Assembly (NCBI GenBank): GCA_030142905.1
Contig: JASJOG010000027.1
Span: forward strand, 1,178,001-1,242,000
From: Heliopora coerulea
Taxonomy: Eukaryota; Cnidaria; Anthozoa; Scleralcyonacea; Helioporidae
Direction of reading: 5' to 3'
Length of the DNA: 64,000 nt
A model generated the notes under the pieces. That model was not told the DNA's origin and did not search any database. It was given only the letters and a program-made list of their open reading frames with translations. This document shows, piece after piece, positions 36,201 through 48,200 of this stretch. The position numbers were made by a program, and so were the translations under genes. Every line of letters starts with the position of its first letter. The first letter of the stretch is position 1.

Positions 36201-39200
36201 AGGTAAAAAATACAATCATGTTCACGTTGAACCCCTGCCATTCCGTAGTGTATCCTGAAATTCCAAATTTAAAAAAAAAATTACCTGGAATCAGGTACCA
36301 CGAGGCCAATCAGATACACCTCATTGATAAATACAATGAGTTTTTGTAATATTTGAGACTGTTTTTTTGTAATACATAGCTTTTTCTGGCCCGCCGCAAA
36401 GTTTGACATCCGATTTTGTGAACCAAACCTCCATTCGGTTCCAGTGGTCGTCACCAGCTTGGATCTATCAAAACGGTACAATTATTGGCTACAACTGTTG
36501 CTTGAGAACTTTGTCACCAGGAGCTCCATGTTTGTACAATGTGACTACTACCGCTGACCAAACTTGGATCGTGTTTGTGAACCTTAAGCCATACAAGGAG
36601 TACAAGTTGGAGGTCAGAGCGAGGACAGTCTTTGGTTATGGGGCTTTAGTAAGCGTCACACGGCAGATGTCACAAGGAGGTACTGTATAACCTTAAGAGT
36701 TTAGCCTTGAAAGTTTATTTCTATGAAAATATTTATCTACCTGCACCTTTGAAGAAGACTGCACTCAATGTAAGTTTTGTGTCTGAGAGGCACAAGTCCT
36801 GACGCAATGGCTGACAAAAACAACCACATCAAAGCAAATGCTAAATTTGTGGATATTTTCCAGCACGAATTTCTTTGGAACAAGGTAAATGAATTGAGCA
36901 GAGAAGTGTATTAACACATTTAATTTTCGAAATTTTTCAGAAGACTCAATTTTTTAAAAATTCTCTAACTTTATCGCCGAAAATTCGTCTTGACAATTTA
37001 TCATGATATTTTGCTTTGTTATTCTTCAGTGAAGTATCTATCCTGGTGCCAATTTACTGAAAAATTCACAGAAGTAAACGGAGGTTGTCTTAATAGTGTT
37101 AGTTGGGAAAATATGCCGAAATTTCGACCGCTATTGTTATCATCGTGACATGAGATAATTGCTTAATTTTACGGACGCATTATGTTGACTATGTTTTTCC
37201 TACCCTCAAATGTACTCGAAATCGTGTTATGATTATTATTATAATATTATTATTAAAATAATTATTATTTTAATGATTATTAATATAATATTATTATTAA
37301 AAGAATTATTAATACTGATTAATAATTCATCAAAAACATTTAAAGTTCAATCAGTCACTGTAAATGTAAAACACTTGTTGTATCACTTGATATAACCACA
37401 AGTGTTGTATCAAGTGATACAATCCTGATTTACTTGACGTTTTCCAGCTATTTTCTTGACTAAAATCGTTGGAATCTTTACCATTTTTAAGAGCACGAAT
37501 GTTTACATGTGTACGTATCTTAAATACTTTTCAATATTCGCGTCGGTGTTGTAAATAATACTTATAACGTTAGATAATTGCGTAATTTTACAGAAATCTT
37601 ACTTTTATTACACTTCTACTGTTCTTAAATATACTCGAAATTGTGTTCTAATCATTATTACCTGATTAGATAATTACACAATTTTACTGGCACCTTACGT
37701 GTATAATACTTCTTCTACTCTTAGATATACTCGATACTGAGCGCTGTAATTGTTATTAAGATGGAAATAGCCATATACGAAGACAGGACTACTTTGCGGC
37801 TCGATAAACTTTTCTTTTAGCTCCAGATGGGCCACCCACTCAGCTTCGAGTGATCTTCGTCAACAAAACTACGCTCATTATCGCTTGGTCTCCACCTGAA
37901 AATGAATTACAGAATGGCGTCATTCAGGAGTACAAAGTTTGTGTGCGAAAACATAATTCATCTGCCCCATGTAAAAATGAAACCTTGACGGCCAACCAAA
38001 CAAATTACACAATGTCCGGCCTCCGACCATACACAGCCTACGATGCAATGATTGCCGCTGCTACGTCGGCTGGCATTGGTCCATTTGCTCTTTTGATTCA
38101 CAGAACATTGCAATCAGGTTCGCCACGTTCGATTTAAAACCCATGTCTGACTCAGCTTCGAGACTGGGATTGACACAATTTTTCCTGTAATCTAATTGGT
38201 TCTTGAGGGGGATTTACTAAGCATTAAAAATCAGTTTTTACAAGAAAGGTTAAACCAAACAAATAATTTAGATCATTAAACAGTGGCGGATTTAGAGCGA
38301 GGCTGAAGGGCTCTGTGCGGTGTTGAGAACAGCTCAGATGGCTTTCGGAATTTTGATGAAATACATCGTTTTGGCTGTCATCAAAGGAAATTAGTGAGAA
38401 AACTGTACCCGGAGGCCAAAGCTTAAACACGAGTACAAACATTTTTTAAATCGCAAAAAAATGCCTCAACTCACGTTATTTTGTGCTGCTATTCATGTGG
38501 TATACTTCATTTCAATGAAAAGTTATTTTTGAATTGGGAATTGTGAAAAGCTGTTATGCGTCAAGTTGATGTTTATGACGTGGAAAAGAACTGCTATGAA
38601 GTCTTCAACTTAAACTTGATCTTGCTTTCGGGTCAGGGTTATCCTGAATCACACCTGCATTATTTACACCGAACAGGATCAATAATTGAGCATTCTCTAA
38701 GACATAATCTGACTATTCTTGTCATAAATATTATAACCGAGCAAAAGATTTTAATAAGAAAAACCTTTCACACAATTTTGATAGCTCAGAATTAAAGATG
38801 TGGAGAAATTTTTGATAGCTGATGTTTCGGTATGATCACTGTAACATCCTCAAGATAATGAAAATGGTTTACAGTAGGTGAGCTCAAATTATTCTTCATG
38901 ATTACAAAAATGGAAAATTATTGCATGGTGTCTAAGGGTGGTGAAGAGTCAAGGAGCAAGACCATAGAAAGCTCAGAGACAAGTGCGAAGAATCAGGGGT
39001 GGAGACGGAGGGGCAACAGCCCCCTGTCGGGTAAAAATTAACAATTTATGGGGGAATTTGATGATAAAACATTTATATATTGTACAAACTATCAGTACTT
39101 GTTATTGACTTAGCACCGAAAGATAATAGACTCTTCTCTTCACGTCAAATCTAAAAGATTAGAAAACTGTTTTCAGTCCGTTGTTGTGATTATTCTTTTA

Positions 39201-42200
39201 AAAAATAACATGTTTACGACGTTCAGATAAGGAAATTACAAAGGGGACATTATCCTGGCCTCTTTAGTTTAGCCCCCTGTCTGGGACGCTAGCCGCTGCG
39301 TAGGCGACTTCCTAGCGCCACCCTTGCGAAGAATTGTTAATTATCTTTAATTTAACATAATTCACAATTTAACATGGAATCCCAAATCCAAAGAGGACAT
39401 ATGTTCTAAAACCAGATTTTCTCACAAGGCAAACCAGGTTTAAAATAAACAATAGAAGAGAACAGATTCCTTTACGAACGAGTTTAAAAAAACGTAAAAT
39501 TTTGAAAGTTTTTGGCAAGGTCAAAGACGAACGCCGGGTTTTCCATAGAAATCAACCTTAGTCATCAAGAAACTCTGCGCGTTCGTTCACCGTAAACCCA
39601 ACGAAAAACACAGAATAGCTCCCGAAAGCAATAACAACTACAAAAGTCCAGCAGAACACACACGAAAACCTTCGAGAGAATTCCTCTTTACAACTAAAAG
39701 TAAATCCTGCTTATGCTGCACTAGGTTCAATCAAATTTGAAACTGTCAATGTCTCCGGTAATGTCTAATAAATTCGTATCTGACTGGCTTGGTTATAAAT
39801 TGAGAGATTTCTTTCGCTTGTCTTTTCAGCTCCTTCAGGCCCACCGTTAAACTTTTCTGTCACCTTTGTTAACTCAAGTTACCTAACTCTGGAGTGGAGT
39901 GATCCCAAACCTGAGCATCGAAATGGAATCCTAACCAGATATCTTCTATTATTTGGTCCTGGCGTCTCCAGTTCCTTCGATAAACAGATTATCCAGTTAG
40001 ACGGCGACAGGAACAGTTATCTGGCATCCAATCTAAGGCCTTTCGTAAATTACACCATAGAAATAAGAGCTGGAACTGAAGTGGGACTCGGACCAGCTGC
40101 TGTAACGAACACCACAACTTTAATCGCAGGTTGGTAAAGGGTGTAGTTGTGGTTGCTGAATGCATCATTGGTGTAATCAAAATATGCCTATGACGTGCAC
40201 AGTTTCGCGTCTTCCTAAATTTATTAGCTGGTCTTTTAGAACCTTTTGACCACCAGATTTTATTTGGACATTTCCAGTTCGTACCAGACTTTTTAAATTT
40301 TGCTCTGGCTAATGCCAGACAATTTTACTGTGGCTACCGACAGACCATTTTACTCGTCAAGGGGAGACGTCTCGGACAGGAAGGGGTTTAGCACCATCAA
40401 TATTCCTGGTCTTTTTCTTCTTCACTTTAACTTATCTTATTTATTTATTTGTTTGTTCATTTGTTTTATTTGTTTGTTCGTTTGTTTTATTTTTTGTTTA
40501 TTTTATTTGTTTGTTTTTCGTTTGTTTGTTCGTTTGTTTTATTTGTTTGTTTGTTCGTTTGTTTCATCGGTTTGTTTTATTCGTTTGTATTTGTTTGTTT
40601 GCTTGTTTATCTGTTTATCTGTTTATTTATATGCTTATCTGTTTATTCATTTGTTCATTTTTTGCACATGTTACTTTCGATATAGCTCCCACTGGTCCCC
40701 CCACGTTAGTTCAAGTCACCAATATCACCATGACAACATTTCAAGTTGTGTGGTCTCCTCCAACCAGAGAGACCAGGAATGGTCCCATAATTTCATATCT
40801 TCTCTGCATTCGTGAATTTGGTGTTTTGTTTGCTTGTAACGACACCAGGAATGTCTCTGGATTCCAGGTCTCGTACACGTTTACCGACATTCATCCCGGT
40901 AAAGAGTACCTCATTGAAATTAAAGCTGCCACTGTCGTAGGATACGGTCCACCAGCTTTCGTTCAAAAAATGGCCGGTAGGTATCGCAAGGCTGCGTGGT
41001 CTATTTTGTTTCATTATTTTGGTCATGATCGTGGAGATGTAGAAAACGTTGACCCAACAAAAAATAAGAGCCCAGACAAAAACTGTCCACATAAAAAGGC
41101 TATGTGGAGGCTAGGTCCTTCCTTCCCTCCGTCCCCCTTTCCTCTTTGCCTCCCTCCCTCCTTTACTTCATTCCTCCTTTCCTTCATCCCTCCCTTCTTC
41201 ACTTTCTTCCTCCCTTCCTTCCTCCCACCCACCCTCCCTCCCTCCCTCCCTTCCTTCCTTCCTTCCTTCCTTCCTTCCTTCCCCTCCCTCCCTCCCTTCC
41301 TTCCTTCCTTCCTTTCCTTCTTTCCCTCCTTCCTTCCTTCCTTCCCTCCTTCCTTCCTTCCTTCCTCCCCTCCTTCCTTCCTTCCTTCCTTCCTCTCTGC
41401 CTTTCTTCCTTCATTCTTTTCCTGTATTCCTTTCATCCATCCATTCATCCATTCTTCCTTCCTTCCTTTCTTCATTCATTCATTCCTTCCTTCCTTGCTT
41501 CCTTTCCTTCCTTGCTTCCTTTCTTTCCTTGCTTCCTTTCCTTCCTTTGCTTCCTTTCCTTCCTCTCTTCCTTCATTCTTCATTGGTTCATTTGCACATT
41601 CGTTAGTTCGTTGCTTCGTTCTTTTCATCTTTCATTCCGACCTATGTTCTTCCTTCTACCGCTCCTAGGCACGAGATAGCTCTTTCACTTGATGTTAACA
41701 TTTTCTCTCCATTCAGGTAAATGCGATAATGCTATTGTCAATGACCAGCAAAAAATCGCCGATTTTCGATTCACCGCGAGTGGTTACGTGGGCTATGGCC
41801 ACGAGCCCCACAATGCTCGATTCAGTGGTGCGCAGACCTGGTGCGAGGACTTAAGAAGGACTGGAACCTACTTACAGATTGACTTAGTGGTGTCACTAAG
41901 AATCATTGCCCTGGCTACCATGGGTGATATCGGCCATTTTAAAGGTTGGGTGACATCATACAGGTTACTGTACAGCATTAATGCGACAAACTGGACTAGT
42001 GCAACAGTCAACGGTAAAGAGGTAAATGGCATAAAGTTAAAATGGACGCTTAATTATTACGGACGGTGAACATCCTCTTAATGAACACCTCTCTAAGATG
42101 GACACCACGTTTGGTCCCAGGGGTGTAATTTATGGGGGTGTGTGTGTGTGATATTCCCAAAGTTTCTTAAAAGACAGAAAATTCGGGCAAAAATAGACAG

Positions 42201-45200
42201 TTATTATGGGCAAAATTATAATTAAATTAAACAATATATAGACTGTATGACCACGGAAAATGTAACCCAAAAATTGCACATACTCAGCCTCCCTCAAATA
42301 ATATGCCGTTCGGTACTGTCAACTGCGTACCAAGACAATGGCAGAACGTTTATTGGCACCCTCCTTTTACAAATTCCTTAATCCCTCCCGAATGACGAAG
42401 TAACATACAAGAAAGTTTAGTCGGCATCTTTTGTTAAGTTGACATCACCGTCTCACCATTTGTTACTCATAATACAACTGCAACTATAGCTGAATTGAGT
42501 TGAACTTTATTTAAATATGATGTCCCTTTGATTTTTTAATGTTTTTCCAGAGTAGTAGAATAGATTAGTAAATTACCGAAACAAGATTAACATACATGTT
42601 AATTTTATTTACATAAGAGGCAAGGGGCATAGTTTTCAGCTAAGATTGCGTCACACATTATTTCTATCGTGTGTGGAAACCCTCCCATGCTTACTCTTCT
42701 CTTGCGTATATGCTAACGTGTATGAAAACGTTTCCACTGTTGCATCTCATATGAAGAAGAGCCACACGTAAGACACAACAATCATCAAGGATAGCACTGC
42801 CTCCCCCGTGCCCCGCTGGATACGTCATTGATGAATGGTATAACACTCTATGGCAGTGTTGATCGTGTCGATGACATGAGTTTGTTTCGATCAACCAAAT
42901 GAAAGTGACGAAATCATGATACCTTGAATTGAACTCACTCAATTTTTCCTTCCTCTTTCCCAGCGGGAGCTCACCCTTTGCTGAGTAAAATCGTCTGGAG
43001 TTAGCCAAAGTAAAATAATTCAAGTCTTATCCCGCCGAGAAAGAGTTAAACCGTATCCCCGGGAATGTAGACCAGCCAAAACTGAAATACTGTAGACTTG
43101 ATATTAACTAAATGTTTATCCCAATAAGGTCATCCAAGGAAATTCCGGCGTAGGCGTTGTCAAGCATTTTCTGGATGAAGCAGTATTGACTCGATTTGTT
43201 CGAGTTAATATCCTAACTTTTACTGGAACACATCAGTGTATGAAAGTGGAAATATTTGGCTGTGCTCCAGGTAAGATATGCCGACTGGAATGCAGTTTAG
43301 CAGACGCAGACAAACCGCTGACCTATTAGGGTTATAGGGTCAGAGTTGAATCTAGGGTTAGGGTAAGGGTTAAGGTTAGGATTGAATTGGGATTGAGTTA
43401 TGGTTTTGGTTAGGGTTAGGTTTAGGTTCCTACAAATTAAGCCTGCAATTACCTAATTAGCTCAGGTGCATCAGGTAAACTGCAATATGCCAGTTGTAAC
43501 GAGCAACTGCAACCTTCTAATGACAAGTGACACGCTCCTACCTCACTCTCCTCAAGGGAACAGCGAGTTCATGGGAGCAGAGTCTCTGCAGAGTCCCATG
43601 CATACCGGTCCACCCTCACATGGGCTCCAAGATTATGGGTGCGTTCCTTTTTGGTATATACTCAGGGATAGCAGAGCAAAATTTCCAGTAGGGGGGAGTG
43701 ATACAAATCCAGCCTTCTGGATGTTTCGCCGGAAAATTTAATGAAGCTCCAACATTAATCACAGCATTTGTATTAAATGAGGTTACTGCTACATACAATC
43801 TGCATGACAAAACCTAGTGATTACATCGACGCTATGACAAACGTTCACATGTCGTCTATTTGTGTGTAACATTAGGGCTGATTTTGTCACGAATTATCCG
43901 TAATGAGAGTGGCAGCCTGGGGCGTAGTTTATGGTGTTGGGGGTGTGACCCCCCAAAGTTTGTAAAAGAACAGAAATTTCGGGCAAAAAAGATAGTTAGA
44001 GCGTTAGATTTCGGGCAATATATGGTTTCGTAAGGTAAGTCAAAACCCCTTTTGGTTCCTGGTTTATATTTAATTTACGTATTAGGGGCGAGGAAGCGAT
44101 GCCACACCATACGTAACCTGAATGTGCATCAAGTTAAATTCGGGCAATTTTTGAAAGGATGTAATATTCGAGCAAAATTATAAGCTGAACACCCCTCCCA
44201 ATTAAAATAGGTTAACTACGCCTCTGAATTCTGCCTTCACCGAGTTGGAGAAGATCTTTCAGTCCTTCTCTTCTTCTGAAATCTATCTTTATTTTGGTCA
44301 GAGAAAGTTTCTATCAATAACGTGTTGATGAAAAATGTTTCACGCCATCACCAAATGTTAACACTCCTGCAGGAAAAGCCTGTTGTAATAAGTTTAAAGT
44401 CTTGAAGTCTATGGATGGTGTTCTTTTGCTTCGCATTTCACGTTGCCTTTCTTACGTTGTCTTTCTTTTCTTTCTAGCTGTCAGTCCTCACTCCATTTGG
44501 GTCATATCTGGGGATGCTACAACTGTAGAAGTCGCATGGAAACCTTCGAGGCTCACCGACGGAGGAATTCTAGGTTACGTTCTTTGTGCAAGGGAGACAT
44601 TGTCCGTTACGTGTCAAAGCAACAAGACTTACACTAGTTCTAACTACAGTTCAGGGATAATCACCGGTCTGAAACCATACAGATTTTACTCGTTAGAAGT
44701 CTCGTCTTATAATGTGGCCGGAGAGGGACCATCTACAAGTGTGCAACATAAAACGGCCGAAGGGGGTAGGTTTTAGCTCTTTCCAGGTGGCTTAAGACAT
44801 GTATTACTTTACCTAGGTTAAAGCCAGACGATTTTACTCCTCAAGGGAGAGCTCCTGCCGTAGAAGAGTTAAATTTTGTTTGCTTGTTTTGTTTGTATTG
44901 TTCTTTTATTTTGTTTGCTTGTTTGTCTGCTTGTTTGTTTCTGTCTTTTTAGGAATCTTTCCTTCCTCTTCCTTTTTTCCGTTCCTGTCCTTGCTTCCTT
45001 CCCTTCTTCCTTCCTTTCCTTGCTTCCTTCCATTCTCTCCTTTCTTCTTTTCTTTCTTCCTTCCTTTCCTTGCTTCCTTCTTTCTTTACTTCCTTCCTTC
45101 CTTTCTTCCTTCCTTTCCTTGCTTCTTTCCTTCTTTCCTTCCTACCTTTCCTTCTTTCGTTTCCTCCTACCTTTCCTTCCTTTCCTTCCTTTCCTTCCTT

Positions 45201-48200
45201 TCCTTCCTTCTCTTCCTTCCTTCCTTCCTTCCTTCCTTCACTTCGTATCTTTCTCCTGTATTACGTGAGTAAATTGTATAATCACTATTACTACTCCAGC
45301 TTTTTATAATTCCCTGGTAACCGGAAATTGTGCCCGTGAGATTTCCTGTTGGTAACCCCCTGCTTTGAAACCACCTTTCAAACCCTATCTGTCATGATAA
45401 TCAAAAATTTTATTCCTGTTTTAAACCTTACTCATTATATAGCGCCGTCTGGCAGCCCAGAAACTATCGAGATCCTGGGGACGACACGGAGCTCTATCAG
45501 AGTCTTCTGGTCAGAAGTTAAAGAAAACGAAAGGAATGGAATCATCATAAAATATGCGTTATGCTATACGAAATTCCAATCGGTTCATGCTTGCCTCAAT
45601 TTCCATGAAATGTCTGCTATATATCGAAACTACGTGTTATCGGACTTGAAACCTTATACGGTGTACATGATTTTTATCAAGGCAGCAACAATAGCAGGGT
45701 GGGGCCCCACCGCTTCTCATAGTCATAGGACTCTGTCAGCACGTAAGTACCAGTATGTCGTCGTTGATAGTGTTGTGGTTGTTGTTGTCGTCTTTGTTAA
45801 TGGTGGTGGTGTTGTAATTATCATATCGTAAGCATATTATCGTTACCATATTATGGTTACCATATTATCGTTAAAATATTGTTATCATATTATCGTTACC
45901 ATCCTATCGTTAACATATTATCGATGTCATATTATCGTTAAGATATCATCGTTACCATATTATCGTTACCATATAGTCAATAACATATTATCATTACCAT
46001 ATTCTCGTTACCATACTATCGTTGTCATATCATCGTTGCCATATTATCGTTACCATATTATCGTTACCATACTATCGTTACCATACAATCATTACCATAC
46101 TATCGTTGTCATATCGTTGCCGTATTATTGTTACCATATTATGGTTACCATATCATAGTGTCCATATTATCATTACCATATCATCATTACCATATCATCA
46201 TTACCGTATTATCGTTAAAATATCTTTACCATATTATCGTTATCACATTATCGTTATATTATTGTTACAATATTATCGTTATCAGACTGTCTTTACCATG
46301 TCATCATTACCATATTATCTTTACCACATTATCATTATAATATTGTCAATATCCCATCGAGTATCGTTATGGTTGTCATATCGTCCTTATCATAGTACCA
46401 GCGTCATATTATTATACCATACAGTCCTTTGTTACGTTTGTCGCTGTTATTATCATTATTAGCTCCAAATGGGGCGCCAACATCGGTTTCCGCACAAGCT
46501 CTCGGGGCTATGATTTTAGAAGTAACATGGTCTCCCCCTGAAGTTGAAAACAGGAATGGTATTATATCAGGTTACCGTCTTTGCGTTATTGGAGCAGGGG
46601 ACCCTGGTCCTTGCCACAACCAGATCGATGTGAGTGGTGCTGATACTGTTCATGCCATAGCTGGATTAAAACCTTACACAATGTACACCGTTAGCATTCA
46701 AGCAAGGACGATAGTGGGATATGGACCTACGACTGTGCTTCACCACAGAACTGGAGAATCAAGTAAGTACGGACCTTAAGATCTACGACGTCCTATAAAA
46801 TTTCGGCATTTGAAGAAACCACGGTTTATTGACCACCGTGATTGATTCTTGTGGCTTGTTTTGTGACTCCTTAAACGCTTCAGTCCTCCGAAAACGACTG
46901 TAGTGTCGGGTTGAATTCAATCTTAAGAAACAGCCTTTTTCACTCCGCGAGCTGACGTCGTGGTTAAGATGTGAAAATGGTCTGGGGGACATTGTATGCA
47001 GAACAACGACGGTGTTGAGAATGCTCTGGAGAATAGAAATTATTCATTGTCTTTTTGTTTTGCTTGAAGATTTCTTTTGTTTAAAGGACGTCGTCGTTAA
47101 AGTTTATTTTTAAGGCCCCTAGTAATTACAGGACTGCGTAAAGTGCAACTAAGTCCATTGCAAATCCACCCAACACAACACAAGGCAAGGTACCTCAGCC
47201 AAAATCAGCCCATCCCAGCTGACTTAGGACAAACTAGCCCGATGCAGTGAAGGGCAGTCCAGTTTAGCCCAGGCCATTGCTGTGCGGTTCTGTGCAGTTC
47301 TGTGCAGTTTAACGGGACCTTACGGCAACCTTACACTGCCGTGCAGTAGTTAGGAGTGTACAAGAACGGGGTAGAACTTGGTTCAACTTCGTGCAACACT
47401 CGCTGCAACAAAACTGTTGCGAGGCTTCGTGATTGCAGACTTATTTACATGATACGATTGGCGTATACGATTGTTCGTTCTGATGTATCCGATTAACTGA
47501 ATGGACTCTTATGCACGTATTGCTACATTAGTGAGCGAATTGAAAGCAGGAATTGTGTCTTTTATACATTACATACCTCAGGATGAACAATCGTATACGA
47601 CAATCGTATCGTGCAAATGGGCCTTTAAGGGCTGTTTACATATGCGGTTTTGCGCCGAGCGATTGACATCTTGGAGTATGTGTTTAACTGACGAGAGTGT
47701 CGAGGACAAACTGCAGCGAATCATAAGCGGATATCTTGATGCATAGACTGTCATGACTTTATTACCAACACCAGGATGTCAATCGCAACGTTCATGGCGC
47801 AACAGCCCTTTACACAATTCATCTTCTGTTTCAAGACAAGTTCAGTAGTGTAACAACTCCTTTAACTCTTTCCTCTCCGAGACGTCTTCCATTGACAAGT
47901 AAAATCGTCAGGCGTTAGCCGGAGTAAAATTAATAAGTCGGCCATTTGGGTATGGACCGGAAATGGTTAATAATCGTAACTGAATTTTCGATTTCTTATT
48001 CCGCTTAAACAATTCGACATGTCACTAGGTGCCAACTACTAGACTTTATGTTCAATTAAACAGATTGAAATTGCTCTGCTTTGTTGGACGTTGTTTAGTT
48101 TTCAAATACTAACTAACCAAACATTTCCAACTGTTGTAGGTCCATCAGGGCCCCCGCTAGACATTTCCATCGGCTTTGTGGACGAAACATCATTAACAGT

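Larger units (their letters stand above)
46763..48139. other. Intron between FN3-8 and FN3-9
   Basis: Holds a MITE at 47439-47630 and a - strand dispersed-repeat copy at 47861-47930. No exon seen. Confidence 0.45.

Noticed and set aside
41023..41475. K/E/G/R-rich open frame on the - strand
   Set aside because: Artefact of the CCTT array.
40511..41668. A 385-codon open frame containing FN3-5
   Set aside because: Only 40686-40976 is a real exon; the flanks are TTTG and CCTT repeats read through.
45853..46462. Overlapping Tyr/His/Ile-rich open frames
   Set aside because: Artefact of the ATTATCGTTACCAT array.
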